A stretch of DNA of 64,000 nt from Perilla frutescens (GCA_026008535.1 BRKX01000006.1:34646664-34710663), one strand, 5' to 3'. Positions 22,651 to 35,455 are shown, counted from the stretch's first letter. The notes: a model not told the origin generated them from the sequence alone. A program made the numbers and translations.

Positions 22651-25322
22651 TAATCAGTTGAACTTGATCAGCCACTTGTCCTTCTTGTGCTCAGTTTTCC
22701 TCCTCTTAGCAAGCGGTTCGATGGAGTCACCTTCACCATCCTCGTCACTGCTTGAAGACTCAGTTCCTGCTGACTGGAGTCTGGGGTGAGCTTGCAGCTT
22801 CTGAATTTACTTTGTGTTCAGTTTTACCTTTTGCTGCAGGCAGTGCATCAAGTCTGCATAGTAGGCAGGGAGCTAGACTGATGAGTTGCTTGGTTGAGTA
22901 TCGAGCTGAGTTGCTCTCGAGTCAACCTCTTCTCCATCTTCAGTTCCTATCAGTTCCTCACATGGAACTGTGTGGGATTGCTCAGCCTTCTCCATACTGG
23001 CTGATTCATCATAGATGGGCTCTGGTAGAGTCTCCGTTGCAGCAGCTTGGGCTTCATCTTGAAGAGCCTTTTAAACTGGATCAAAGTACACAGTTATAGC
23101 TAGCGTACCCTGGTAGGTAGGTTGATCATCCTCTTGAGCTGTCTGATCAGCTGGCTCATCAGACTCAGCTGGCTTTGTTACTGGAGCAGTGGGAGGAATA
23201 GTTGAGGGAGCTCCTTCATCAGCAGTTGGCTATTAGGGAGGAGCGATTTGGGGTTCAGCTGACTCCTCAAACTGTTGAGCCTTCTCAGCTGGCTCTTCTG
23301 ACTGCTCAGGAACGAGATTGATCTCAACTTCAGCTAAGTGAGGAGATCTCTCAGAGTAAAGTTCTCTTGCTACTTCATTAATGAGATCATCCACTGGGGT
23401 GGATACTTAATTTCTTCCAGTAGTTGATTCTGATGGCTGTCCAGCCTGTTGGCTTTGTGATTTATTCTTCAATTCATTGAATAGCCATTTGTGTTGAACA
23501 TGAGAGTGCTTCCATCTTTCACGTTCTCTCTCTGTGGTGATGGCGGGCAGTTTTAATCATTGAAGTTTGCACAGTTCATCAAAAACATCTTTTATTGAGC
23601 CTTCTGATGGATTTGGACATTTTTTTCTAAGTTGTAGCTACCTCATTAGATGTTTACCCTGAGTGATTCCAGTATTTTCACTGTCTGTCCACCACAGACT
23701 CCATTCTTCTTCTCGCTTCCAGAAGCTCATCCCATGGAAAGCGAGCAATGAGAAGAAGGGTTCTGAGAGATACACGTGTCTCCACAAAAACCAGTAGATG
23801 TACCTAGTCAAGGTGTGGAAGAGTTCTTCGTGGCCAGTTAGTTCCTGGGTGTAGTGTTGAGCCACATATTTCTGTGTTGTCTCATCAACCCATTTCTTCA
23901 CGGCTTCTCATTTGGAATATGCTCTTATGTTCCCTTCAACTTGAGCCATTGGGGGGCATGTTATTTTAAAATAATCAGCCCCAGCTCCGACATTAGGAAT
24001 TCCTCTTACAGGGATGATGTCTTCTGAGTTTTCACAGGGAGCCATATCTTCAACGGTTAGATTTGGCGGAATCGTTGGATCTGGCATGAGGATTGGTTCC
24101 TTTCTCTTCCTGGGTTGAGGAGGTGAGACTCCTCTCTTCTTTGTTTGACCAGCTTGCTTCTTCTTTGAAGCTGATCTGGTAGTTGGTCGTCTTGCGATTG
24201 AGCTTTGTTGTCTAGTAGACGATCTCGGTTGAGCTGATGTGCTGGTTCTAGCTGCGATGGAGCTTGACTCAGTTGCTGTCTCAGTGTTAAGGAACCGACT
24301 GGAGACCTATATATCTGAGCTAGAGGAATGTTATCATCAGAAACATTCTGGGATATGCCAGTAACCTGCTTTTTTCCCTTGCCTTCAGCTGCAGGCTTCT
24401 TCTTCTTTAGCTGGTCAGCTTGCTCAGGATCAATTTCCACGATTTTTAGGGGTTTTGAGATGAAGTCATTGCTGACTATGCTCTTGAATTCTGTTTCTTC
24501 AGTCATCCAAGAGAACTGTTTCTCTAGAATTATGCTAACTTGACTAATGTACCCAATCCTTTGTGAGAACTTTTTATCATCCCAACAATTTTCAATGATA
24601 TCAACATATCTCTTTAGTTGATCGAAGAAGTACTGTACCCAATTGATCTCCAGCTGATTGTAGATGGCGGCGCATATCTTGTATTTGGGTTCTGACATTT
24701 CGGATTGGCTGCCAGTTGTCCCTACCATTATTTTTGAGGCTATGGAAGCTAGTACTTGATACTCATCTTGAAATCTTGAGATGAGATGGTTGCTTTTATA
24801 TGGTCGGGTCTCGCCTTCCTTCTTCCAGAACTCATAGGCTTCCTGAAAGCTTAGTTGAACTTCTTCCAACTTGAGTCCTTTGATAGGTAGATTAAACATG
24901 TTGCTTAGAGATTCAGCTGTGACGATGATCTGATGTCCTTTTACTTCAGATCTGATTTCTTTGGGATCTGAGGAACCATTTGAATTCAGAAAGAATTTTA
25001 CAACTGGTTCTGGATATATGCGTTCTGGAAATTCTTCTAAGAATGTCTTCAGCTTTGCCTGACAGAGTTTTTCGATAATTATTCCACTTAGAGGGGAAGC
25101 ATTGCAGGCTTGAATGAATCCGGCTGGGTTGAAGAACTTATCTCTGTCAAGTTTCTCACAAAATACTGTGGAGTCTTCTCCGGATTGGCGGAAATTGAAC
25201 CTCTTGCGAGTGCAACCGGTTGAGTTTTGAGCCATGATACTTTGATGAGAGGTTTTTGATAAAAAAGATTGAGCTGGAAGACTGAGGAATTGATCTCGAA
25301 GGCTGAAGGATTTTGCTTTCAA
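22651..25322 (-). pseudogene. Downstream ORF, copy 3 of Copia D
   Basis: First of the three copies after RNase H. The 421-codon frame (25322-24057) carries VVKFFLNSNGSSD, VKGHQIIVTAESLSNMFNLP, IASKIMVGTTGSQSEM, INWVQYFFDQLKRYVD and IGYISQVSIILE, then a Gln/Ser/Lys-rich linker. A frame change near 24057 leads to a C-terminal domain with GADYFKITCPP and ELFHTLTRYIYWFLWRH, then FHGMSFWKREEEWS (23901-23638). An acidic Pro/Glu-rich tail with several stops follows to about 22651, ending with a basic cluster AKRRKTEHKKDK. No membrane segment or signal peptide. Resembles the 'putative plant transposon protein' group; not an obvious envelope. Confidence 0.65.
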
Positions 25323-26123
25323 CCAGAGAAGAGAGAGGTAAGTCGGCAGTAAAAAGTGTGAAGCTTATCTTGAAGATTCAGCCGACTTATTTGTATAGAG
25401 AGGTGAAGCTCATCCAACGGTTGAGACGTTTCGGGTGCCCTAATTTCAACGGTCAGATTTATTCAATCGACTCGTCGATTGGCTTTCGATTCTATCCGTT
25501 AGGGATTAATGAGGAGAGAGAGTGAGTCCAACGGTATTATTGGACTGACACGTATTTTTATCGTTCCCACTATTGAAAATTTTAAACTTATCTGTTTCTC
25601 TCTTGTGGCTTTCTCTTGGCTTGAAACTGATTACGTCATCAGTTGGCTTCGACTGTATCTGATGATTTCTATGTTGATCGGCTCCAACTGAGATGTTTTC
25701 TGATCAGTTCCTTCATGGCCTTAACTGCTGGAATATTAATTCAGCTGCTTCTCAGTTCAGCTGCTCCTTCAGTTCTGCTGCTTTCCTTCAGCTGATTTTT
25801 TGAACTGATGTCTCCTGTTGAGTTTATTCCAGTTCCTTTGACTTCTCCATCAGTTTGAGCATTTTGCAGCTGGTACGTTCTGCTTGACTGACTGGATCAT
25901 CAGTTGAGAGCATTTGGCTGACTCTGCCTTGCTCCTTGCCTCAGCTTGAGCAAATGAATTGATGATTCAGTTGAGCTGATGGGGTAGGGTGATCAGCTTC
26001 AGTTTACTTTCTTTGCACAGCTTCTCGCTTCAGTTCGAACTGATAGCTTATGTGTCCAACTGATCAGTTCAACAACTTTCTCAGTTGTGAACTACTCATT
26101 CTGATGAGTTAAAGCCTTTCAGT
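25323..26123 (-). other. Spacer between RNase H and the downstream ORFs of Copia D
   Basis: Non-coding. From about 25680 it is filled with short degenerate CAGTT/AACTGATC motifs, as in the other inter-ORF spacers of D (about 19790-20430) and its LTRs. No clear promoter was identified. Confidence 0.5.
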
Positions 26124-28160
26124 TCAGTTCCTCTCTTCAGCTGGAATAGTTTTCGGACTTTTTTCTTCCAGTTGACTATCTTCATCCTTTGATGCTAATT
26201 CAAGTAGTCCCAGTTGTATGTATAGCTCCATAAACCTTGCTTCAGGCAATGGTTTGGTGAAGATGTCGGCTATCTGCTTCTCCGTGTTGATGTATTTGAT
26301 GCATATGTCCTTCTTCTCGATGTGATCTCTGATGAAGTGGTGTCTTATGTCAATCTGCTTAGTTCTTGAATGCAGAACTGGATTCCGAGATATTGCAATT
26401 GCACTATTGTTGTCATAGAATATAGGTACTTCTTCAGTTTCGACTTTGTAGTCCTTCAACTATTGCTTCATCCAGAGTATCTGAGCACAGCAGCTTCCTG
26501 CAGTTACATATTCTGCTTCAGTTGTTGACGTGGCAACTGAGTGCTGCTTCTTACTGAACCAGGATATCAGTTTGCTTCCAAGAAACTGACATGTTCCACT
26601 GGTGCTTTTTCTATCAATCTTGCATCCACCAAAGTCTGAGTCTGAATAGCCAATTAGACTTAAACTGTCGTCTCTGGGATACCATAGTCCAAGATTTATG
26701 GTTCCTTTGAGGTATTTGATAATCCTCTTTGCCGCTTCAAGATGACTTTTCTTCGGGTTGGCTTGGAACCGCGCGCATAGACTGACTGAATAGGAGATGT
26801 CTGGTCGGCTAGCCGTTAGGTAGAGTAGCGACCCAATGATTCCTCTGTAGTATGTCTGGCTAACTGATTCTCCTTCTTCATCAAGAGTTAGCTGAACTGA
26901 TGTGTTCATAGGAATCTTGAGAGTTTTTCCTTTATTAGCTCCAAACTTCTTGACTAGCTCCTTAGTGTACTTGGCCTGGTTGATAAAGATCCCATCTTTC
27001 AGCTGCTTCACTTGGAGTCCTAGGAAGAATGTCATTTCTCCCATCATGCTCATCTCGAATTCACTTTGCATCAGTTGAGCGAATCGTGTGCATAGATCTT
27101 TGCTTTTTGATCCAAAAATTATGTCATCCACATAAATTTGAACCATTAAGATCTCAGTTGATCATTCTATCCGGAATAGAGTTCGATCAATGACTCCCTT
27201 TTGAAATCCATTCTTTAGCAAGAAGGTTGTGAGAGTTTCATACCACGCTCGAGGAGCTTGCTTCAGTCCGTAGAGAGCTTTCTTCAGCTTGAAGACTTGA
27301 TCACCAATTTCGAAGCCTGGCGATTGCTCGACATACACATCCTCCTTGAGCATTTCTTGAAGAAACGCACTCTTGACATCCATTTGATAGACTGTGAAGT
27401 TGAAGTGAGCTGCATAGGCTAGGAACAGTCCGATGGCTTCCAATCTTGCAACTGGTGCGAATGTCTCATCAAAGTCGATCCCTTCACTTTGTGAGTATCC
27501 TTTGGCTACCAATCTTGCCTTGTTCCTTGTGATCATACCTTGTTCGTCCAGCTTGTTGTGAAAAACCCATTTTGTGCCAATGACCTTCTGGGTTTTTGGT
27601 CTATCAACAAGAAACCATACGTCATTTCTTGTGAATTGATTCAGTTCTTCTTACATGGCCATGATCCAGTCTGAATCTTCTAAGGCTTCTTTGACGTTTG
27701 CTGGTTCCGTCTGAGATATAAAGCATGGGAATAGTGCATGCTCAGTTGAACTTCTGGTTTGGACTCGGCTTCTTGGATCACCAACTATCTTGTTAGTTGG
27801 ATGGCTTCGGAGCCATTTGGGCAAGATAGCTTCAGCTGGTTCTACTGTGGTGACGTCATCAGCCGTCCTTTCATCAGTTGGTTCGGCATCTTCATCAGTT
27901 CTTTCCCATGTTTCAGTTGTGGGGTTTATGGTCTTAGCACGATTTGTGTCCTCATTGACCAGATTGTTCTCAACTGGTCTAGTGTCAGTTTCATTACCTT
28001 CTTCTAGTGAAGCTTCAAGCCGCTCTGGAACAATGTGATCCACATAGTCCTGCGAGTTTTCAGTTTCACTAGGTAGTACTTGAACTGATGTGTCTATTAT
28101 TTCTTTGTTCCGATACTCTTTAGTAAATTCATCAAATACCACATGACATGTTATTTCCAC
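26124..28160 (-). pseudogene. Copia D reverse transcriptase and RNase H
   Basis: Reads minus strand from 28160. An acidic linker to the integrase precedes KWLRSHPTNKIVGDPRSRVQ. RT follows with VIGTKWVFHNK, ARLVAKGYSQSEGIDFDETF, YQMDVKSAFL, ALYGLKQAPRAWY and YVDD (27134 to 27123). RNase H has RPDISYSVSLCARFQ, STTEAEYVTAGSCCAQ, NNSAIAISRNPV and ADIFTKPLPEARF, ending at 26124. Breaks are in-frame stops near 27653, 27160 and 26458, each at a place where Gln or Arg is expected, with little frame disruption. This is the best-preserved Copia RT of the window but still defective. Confidence 0.9.
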
Positions 28161-28169
28161 AATAAGAGT

Positions 28170-29403
28170 TCATTTATTGAACACTCTGTAAGCTTGTGCG
28201 TGAGGCGAATTATACCCAAGAAATATTCCCTCATCAGCTTTAGCACTGAAAGCTTTCAGTTGAGTCTTGCCATTGTTGTGAATATAACATTTACAGCCAA
28301 ATATTTTAAAGTATGAGATAGAAGGCTTACGACCTATATACAGTTCATAAGGTGTTTTGTCATGTGCGGTGACGATGGCACTTCGATTTTGAGTGTGGCA
28401 GGCTGTGTTGACTGCTTCAGCCCAGTAACCTTCAGCTATGTTGGCATCAGCTATCATTGCTCGAGCTGCTTCTTTGAGTGTCCGGTTTCGCCATTCAGCT
28501 ACACCGTTTTGTTGTGGAGTTATTGCAGCTAAGTGTTCGTGAGTGATTCCAAGTTTGCTGAGAAAATTGATCATTTTCTGATTCACAAATTCAGTTCCAT
28601 TGTCGGAGCGAATCCTTTGAACTGATCTCTCTTTTTCAGTTTGCAGCCTTCTGATCAGCGCTGTTAGCTTGGCGTAAGTTTCATCTTTGCTCCTCAAGAA
28701 TTCCACCCACGTATATCTTGAGAAATCATCAACTACTACAAGCGTGAATCTTTTACCTTTTGGGGTCTGTGGTCTGACTGGACCAAACAAATCCATATGT
28801 AGCAGTTGGAGACATTCAGTTGTTCCTGGTGGATGACTCATATTCTTGAAGGATGACTTCACTTGCTTTCCTTTTTGGCATGGTCCACATACGCCTGTTT
28901 TCTTATGTATCTCCTTGGGAAGCCCCTCAACTAGCTCTTTCTTGGCCAGGTAGTTGATGGTTTTGAAGTTGGTGGTTTAGTCGTCGATGCCATAGCCAGC
29001 TTACTTCAGTCGATCTTTTTGAAAGGAAGCAAGCTTCTGAGTAGCCGGTTGACCAGTCAACAATATACATGTTGCCTCTCCTTATGCTAGTAAGAATAAT
29101 TGCTCCAGTTGACTTGTCTTTTATGTTGTAGGAGTTTTTGCTGAAGTCAACTGAGTGGCCATTGTCGCACAGCTGGCTGATGCTGAGTAGTTTGTGTTTT
29201 AGTCCATCCACATGGGAGACTCCATTTACTACAACTTTTCCCTTAACCACGAACCCTTCTCCAATGGTTCGGCTTTTGGAGTTGTCTCCAAATGTGATAA
29301 ATGGACCTTTGACTTCTTCATAACCGTCGAGATTTTCTCTGTCTCTGGTCATGTGCTTGGAGCACCCGCTATCTAGATACCAGATATCTTTGGTTTTCTT
29401 CAT
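28170..29403 (-). pseudogene. Copia D protease and integrase
   Basis: Minus strand. The aspartic protease motif WYLDSGCSKHMT is near 29380-29345. The GAG-pre-integrase region (SWLWHRRLNH) is disturbed after about 28990. The integrase core spans 28862-28170: D in LLHMDLFGPV, D in RIRSDNGTEF, and E in NGVAEWRNRTL, where Trp follows the Glu instead of the usual Arg. It ends with KIFGCKCYIHN and the GIFLGYN motif. A frame break between 28927 and 28862 separates protease from integrase. Confidence 0.9.
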
Positions 29404-31845
29404 AGATAGGATGCTCTTATTCTAGAAAAACAAGGATTAGCATTTAGGGACCCGTTTCATATCGGGTCCTTGTTGATACATCAAGCTCTTTGGAATCCAA
29501 ACTTGCCAAACTTTCGGCTTTTTATCATTCAGAGATCCAACTGATTTGGATCGCTTGATCAGTTTAGATTTTCTTTCAACTCTTCTATTTTGAATTGAAT
29601 CAGTTGAATGGTACCTGCATTGAGAGTTAGTCGGATAAAACAATTCAACTAAAATGCTTTTGTCTTGAGACCTTTGAGCTCTTTGATCAGGCCAATGCCT
29701 TATATGTTTTCATTTTACTGGATTGAACCCTTTTGTATCAACTCTCGGTTCATTTCTGGAATCTAGGTACTCATTATAGTGATGGTAGAGTTCAAACGAG
29801 TTTCTTTGATCTCTTCTATAGGTGTTCTGATTGAACTTCTTGGTAGGATAGGCTTAAGATCTAAACTGGTTTTTCTTTCTGAAGTTGACTGATCTATCAG
29901 TTTGCCTTGGGGGCATTTTGTGTTGAGCTGGTGGTCTTTTGTGAGCTGATGGTCTCTGTTGAACTAAAGACCTTGAATGAAAGGATTGGTTTGGATGAAC
30001 TGATGGTCTTGACTGGAATTTTAGCTTCAGTTGACCTGGTGTTTTTGGTTGGGAAAACTGTCTGAATTGTCTGGGCTGAGTTTCAAGATTTCTCAATATT
30101 CCTTTGCCTTTGGATGTCTCAGCTGGCTGATCATGAGTTGATCTAGTGAATCCTTTTAGGATTCCTTTATCACTGGGTTGAGCAACTGCCTTTCCTTTCT
30201 CTAAGGCAGTGAACTTGTTGTATCCCAGCCTTGTGCTGCTGGTTCCGGTTCTCTGATGATTCAATATCTCATCTAGAATTTGAGATCCCTTTTGGAACTT
30301 GAGATTTACTTCTTCTCTCTCATGGATCTCTTGCTTGAGTTTTTGATTCTTAGCTTCTAGATCAACAGTTCTCAATTTCAACTTTTCAAATTCCACAAAC
30401 TGAGATTCAAGATAATTCATTCTTTCATGATCAATGCTCAGTTTTCTAACTCTATTTCTCAGTTCATTGTTTTCATCTCTCAATTCAACATGCAAGCAGG
30501 ATATTGAAGCTAATTGATCTTCTAGCATCATAAGTTTCATGTCAAGTTCATTGCTAGAGATAGTTGCTTCATTAATATGATAGAAAGAGGTATGAGAGTC
30601 AGTTGTACTAACCTCTTCATCATTGTCAGCCATGAGGCAGAATTACGCTTCATCATCTGAGCTGTAGCCGTCAGAATCAATTCCAGATGGATAGTCTGAA
30701 TCATCTAGCACGGCATTCTCGAAGTTTGCAATCATTGCTTTCCTTTTGAAGAAGCTTCTCCTCACTTTGACCTTCTTGTCTTCAGGGAGTTCTGGACATT
30801 CATATCGGTAATGTCCTTATTTGTGGCAGTGAAAGCATTCTCCTATATTTCGATTGCCACCCCTGAATGGTTCAGCTGGTTGATGAGTTCTCTCATCTTT
30901 TGGGACTTCATCAGTTTGAGGTGGAACTGATTGTTTATCCCTGACTTTCTTCAGCTTTTCTAACAACCTGGTAACTGACTGAATTTGATCATTGATGTCT
31001 TCAGTTAGGTTTTTCTTCTTTTCGGTTGTGTCTCTTCTTCGTTCGGATGAAGATCCGCCTTGATTCTCTCTAGCTGATGAGCTTCTGGGCCAGAAGTTGT
31101 TCCTTCCTCAAGTATCTCTAAACCGGTTCCTTTCACCATAGAAGGCTGCATCTTGAGCTGATGATGTTGATGCTTCCTTCTTCCGGTTTAGGCTGTACTC
31201 GTGAGCTTTGAGAGAGACAAACAGTTCTCTGGGAGTGATGCTGTTCAGATTTCTTAATTCTTTTGTAGCTATCACTTTCATGTCCCATTCTTCGGTGAGA
31301 TTATCCAAAATTTTGGAGTTCATCTCAGAATTGTGATAGCTTCTTCCTATGTTGGTCATCTCACTGATGATGCCTAGAAATCTGGTTTCAAGGCTTGAGA
31401 TGGACTCTTCTGGCTGCATTTTGAAGGACTCGTATCTATCGACTGCTAGTTGGAGCTTGTTTCCTTTGATGGCTTCGGACTATTGGCATAGATCTACTAG
31501 TAAGTCCCATATCTCCTTGGCAGTCGTGCAGTTCTTTATGTCCTTCATTCTGTCTTCATCTAGAGTTCGAAATAGTGCAACCTGAGCAACAAACTCTAGA
31601 TTCTTCAACTTCTTCTCTTCGCTGGTGAGAAGATTAGTTGGCTTTGGAATCCTGACTGGTTGATTGAGATCAACTATGTGGGCTTCAATGTCCATCATGA
31701 TAATGATTAGACCATCTTCAATAACTTCCCACATGTTCTCATGGATCGAGCAGAGATGCGCCTTTATTCTCCTGCTCCAATTATCATAATTCTCAACTGA
31801 AAACAAAGGTAGCTTATGGTTTCCCATAGCTTGAAATGTTAGCAC
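29404..31845 (-). pseudogene. Copia D gag and gag-pol linker
   Basis: Minus strand. The N-terminal gag domain begins about MGNHKLPLFSVENYDNWSRR (start near 31830), followed by a UBN2 region to about 31108 (LETRFLGIISEMTNIGRSY). A zinc knuckle CFHCHK-stop-GHYRYEC near 30800-30850 has a stop inside it. Then comes a long heptad-rich coiled coil (30633 to about 30250; LEDQLASISCLHVELRDENN) and a Gln/Pro/Arg-rich basic segment to 29854. A further open piece at 29643-29437 leads to the protease. About six in-frame stops are spread along this part. Confidence 0.8.
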
Positions 31846-31902
31846 AGATAAGTAGATCTGATTCAGTTGATCTGCAGAAACAGCTGATCCTTAGAATCAA
31901 CC

Positions 31903-31914
31903 GCTCTGATGCCA
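31903..31914 (-). other. Primer-binding site of Copia D
   Basis: On the minus strand TGGCATCAGAGC, 2 bases inside the 5' LTR. It is one base away from the Copia initiator-Met site TGGTATCAGAGC. Confidence 0.8.
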
Positions 31915-31916
31915 CT

Positions 31917-32277
31917 TGTTGGTCCCGGGCGAGTCGATGTCAGTTTAGAGAGGGGGGTGAATAAACTGATACAAAAACTTTAGTTCAAATGCGGAATGAT
32001 AAGGGCTCGTGACTCGCTTAGCAACTTATCTATGCACAAATCAGTTGAGCACTTTTTAGATAGCTTGGGTGCAGATTGTATGAGCTTGTGTACAGTTCAA
32101 AGATATGCGATTAGAAGCAAAACAGTACATGACACAGATGATTTATAGAGGTTCGAAGTATCAAACTTATACGTCCTATCTTCCTTCCGCAGAAGGGAAA
32201 CTCCACTATATAACTTGAGTTTCTTTATAAATTATACAATGAAGGACAGTTGGCTGAACCTGGTAACTGCACGCTAC
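31917..32277 (-). repeat. 5' LTR of Copia D, part adjoining the primer site
   Basis: Matches 16031-16390 of the other LTR with scattered changes, up to GCTAC, where Gypsy E begins. Confidence 0.9.
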
Positions 32278-33955
32278 TGATGAATGCATAAATTGCACTC
32301 ATTTGGACTCATTTTGAGTGCATTTGCACTTGGTTATCATGTATATATTTGGTAAATTATGTTAATAATGTTTAACTCTCTTGTTTGGTATATTGTGACC
32401 AATTTAGGGAGTTTTTGGGAAAATAAATGCCAAAAGAAGTCAGGTTGTGAGTCGATCGATCAACGCGTGCACAAAGATGAGAAAAGATAAGAAAAACTTA
32501 AAATAGGCCGAAATGCGACCATGAAGCGCGAGCACCTCAGGGTCGCGCCACAGCCGGTCTACAGTGCGACCTTAAAACGCGACCCGTTTGGTCGTGCTTC
32601 GGCACTTCAGAGACGGTGTTTTCTCCAGCTGCAACGCGACTCCAAAGCGCGAGCTCCTGGGGTCGCGCTTCAAAAGTAAAAGGAAGCGCGACCCAGAAAC
32701 GCGACTACCTCAGGTCGCGCTTCCAAGGCAGAATCAAATGCGATTCCAAAGCATGACCCCCTCAGTCGCTCTGCACGAGCTTCAGAGAGCTATTTTTCTT
32801 CAGTCCAAACCCGACCCTAAAATGCGATCAACTGGAGTCGCGCTTCGCCTTAACGGATTTCAAAAAGTGACTTTTGGCATTCAATTATTGGTCCATTCAT
32901 TTATATATCATTTGGGCATTTCAAAACAGAACCCAATCGACCCTAGAACGAAAAATACACAAGAGAAACATCAAGAAAGGGGATTTTTGAAGATCAAGAA
33001 GAAGATTGAAGATTCAACCATCCACTTGAGAATCCAAGCCATAGGATTGAAGAAGGAGTACTCTACATTGGGTTTTATCACCTCTTCTCTCTTCTTTGAC
33101 TTGTGTTTAGAATGGGTTATTGTTCTTCATTTTGTAATCTTGATTTTACTTTGAATATGGTTGGCTAGAGCCTTAGGGCTCTAGGATGTGGTGAAACAAT
33201 GTCAATATTGATCCTTGATTTGGGATGTATATATGTGTTGTTGCTTTGTCAAGGTTTTGATCTATGCTAGGGCTTGATTGATGTTGTTTGGTTGGCCATC
33301 TCACTAACATCACATGTATGAATCACTTGCATCTAGTCAATCTCGTGATCATAAGCATGTCTAGATCAAATCTTCATATTTGTCTTCTTACTCGAATGTC
33401 ATTATGTGGAAGGAAATGTGACCCTTAGATCCTTTTGTAGGTGCGACCTTAGAATGCGTTAGAGATAGTCATCTTTGTCGCATTCGCAATTTAAGAGATA
33501 ATCGAGAGATGCTCCTATTATATTTGTGGTCTTCCTATCTATGAACTTTGCAACAATGTATGTATAATTCCACAATGTAGGTCAATATGAGTGTTGTGTA
33601 GCCTTGTCCTAGAGTTTCGCCTTATTTATCTTCTTCAAAGCTTCCTTTGTTTGGTATTACCTCTTGAGTGAAAAATATATTGATAATTTTATATGTTTAC
33701 ATGTTATGTTTTTTTTGTTCTTGTTTGACAGTTTGATTTAGTAAAATACACCCACCTACTTATTGTTCGTCTAGATATTTCGCTCCTCTTCCGTCGTGGT
33801 AATTGCATCGTCTAATTTCTATTCCATTTCCCTGTGGATCGACCTCGTATCATCATATCTACAATCACATGCTTGCACACTTGTAGACATTGACACGAGT
33901 TTTATAAATATTGAAACACATCACAGTAGGTTTGAGAGCAAACCAAACCTCTGTC
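32278..33955 (+). repeat. 5' LTR of Gypsy E
   Basis: Begins TGATGAATGCATAAATTGC at the break in D and ends CTCTGTCA just before the primer site. It includes the GCGAC/GTCGC array at 32513-32850. The right limit comes from the primer site and the TG...CA rule because no second LTR is available. A 188-codon frame (32588-33154) crosses the array and is not called a gene. Confidence 0.7.
32513..32850 (+). repeat. GC-rich hairpin-forming array in the LTR of E
   Basis: About six degenerate copies of GCGAC-N4-5-AAGCGCGA-N-GGTCGCGCTTC, starting near 32515, 32568, 32635, 32686, 32739 and 32810. In each, the opening GCGAC pairs with a closing GTCGC. Strikingly GC-rich against the AT-rich element. A second array lies at 39846-40105. 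Confidence 0.75.
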
Positions 33956-33961
33956 AAGTTT

Positions 33962-33979
33962 TTGGCGCCGTTGCCGAGG
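33962..33979 (+). other. Primer-binding site of Gypsy E
   Basis: TGGCGCCGTTGCCGAGGA follows the LTR by about 6 bases and is nearly identical to the site used across Athila/Tat Gypsy elements. Confidence 0.85.
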
Positions 33980-34101
33980 AAACGGAATTAATTTGATAAA
34001 CGTAATATTGTGATAACGATTGAGTGGATTACTTTAGACATTTTTACTTGTTATTGTGAAGAGTTGTGTTTGATTTGTTTGTCCTTTTTGATAGGAAGTG
34101 T

Positions 34102-35455
34102 ATGCACACTCGTTCTCAAGGAGAACCACCTATTGCATTGGACTTAGAGATTGAAGCAACGGTTCACCACAACAACGCACGTAGACGAAGAAGAATGGCG
34201 GATCTACCTCCACCGGTTCAAGACCCGGTGATTGCCCAAATGCAAAGGCAATTGGAGGTGATGCAAGAGCAATTGAGAGCCCAAGAGGAGGCTCACAATA
34301 GAATTGTGGAGGCACCAATCCGGAATCTTTTTCAACCCGTCGTTGACCAAGGGGTGGCCAATGGACCACCCATTCAAGCCAACAACTTCGAGTTTAAGAC
34401 CTCTCTCATACTAATGATCCAATAGAACCAATTACGAGAGACGCCAATGGAGGATCCCCATGAGCATATCCGTAAATTTCTCAATGTTAGTGGGACAATG
34501 AAGATGAATGGAGTCCCGGATGATGCAATCCGCATCCGACTCTTTCTATTCTCATTGATCGACAAGGCGGAAACACGGTGGTTAAGCCATGCTCAAGGAA
34601 CATTTCAAACTTGGGATCAATTGGTGACAAAGTTCCTACACAAGTTTTTCCCACCCGGAAAAACTCTCAAATTGAAAGGAGAGATCACCGTGTTCAAACA
34701 ATGGGATGAAGAAAGCCTATATGAGACGTGGGAGCGCTTTAGGGAGATGCTAAGGAAGTGCCCCGGACATGGTTTTGGAACCGATCATCAAGTCTGTATT
34801 TTCTATGAAGGAAGCAAAGACGAAGTGAGAACACTCATGGATGCGGCCGCGGGTGGATCATTGTTGGCAAGAGGGCCGGAAGAAGCCTTAAGAATAATTG
34901 AAGAGATGGCCTCAAATTCCTTTCAATGGCCGGCCACAAGAGAAGGAGTCCAAATTCTAAAGAAAGTGGCTTCTGCTTCAGTTCGGATGCACTGGGGTTG
35001 TGGCGGCTCAAATGGCAACCTTGAATTTAAAAATTGAGGCATTCACAAATCTAAAGGCCGAGACATCTCAAAGCCAATTTGAGGATGTAAACTATGTGAA
35101 CCAACAAGGAGGCTTCTCAAATCAGCCAATGCAATTCAATCAGGGGTACAAACCCTAATACGGAGGCCAATATGGAGGAAATTCGGGTTATCAAAATAAA
35201 GCTCAACACCCGAATTTCTCCTATGGTAATCCGAACAATGCTATCCAGCCACCTCCGGGTTTCTCAGTCACAAATGGTGTAATTGACGAGGAAAAGAAGC
35301 CCAAGATGGATGAACTTCTAATGGCATTAATGGGGAAGATGGAGAGCTACATGAAAGACTCTCAAGCACGAATTGGGAAGTTAGAAAATACCGTCGGAGC
35401 AATTGGCAACCAAGTTAACACTTTGGAGAAGCAAATGGGATGATTTGCAACTATC
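34102..35455 (+). pseudogene. Gypsy E gag
   Basis: Starts near ATG 34102 (MHTRSQGEPPIALDLEIEAT), preferred over the upstream ATG at 34066 because MxTRSQ starts are typical of Athila gag. An in-frame stop near 34423 falls before the Retrotrans_gag domain (34447-34900): HIRKFLNVSGTMKMNGVPDD, ETRWLSHAQGTFQTWDQL, KFFPPGKT and LYETWERFREMLRKCPGHGF. A frameshift near 34990 leads into a Gln/Asn/Gly-rich region (about 35040-35300) and a short coiled segment ending at a stop near 35443. Confidence 0.85.

Noticed and set aside
32513..32850. Regularly spaced palindromic repeats resembling a CRISPR array
   Set aside because: Units are degenerate, spacers vary, the locus is a plant LTR and no cas-type gene exists.
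32588..33154. 188-codon frame in Gypsy E
   Set aside because: Inside the LTR and across a GC-rich tandem array, where chance frames are expected.
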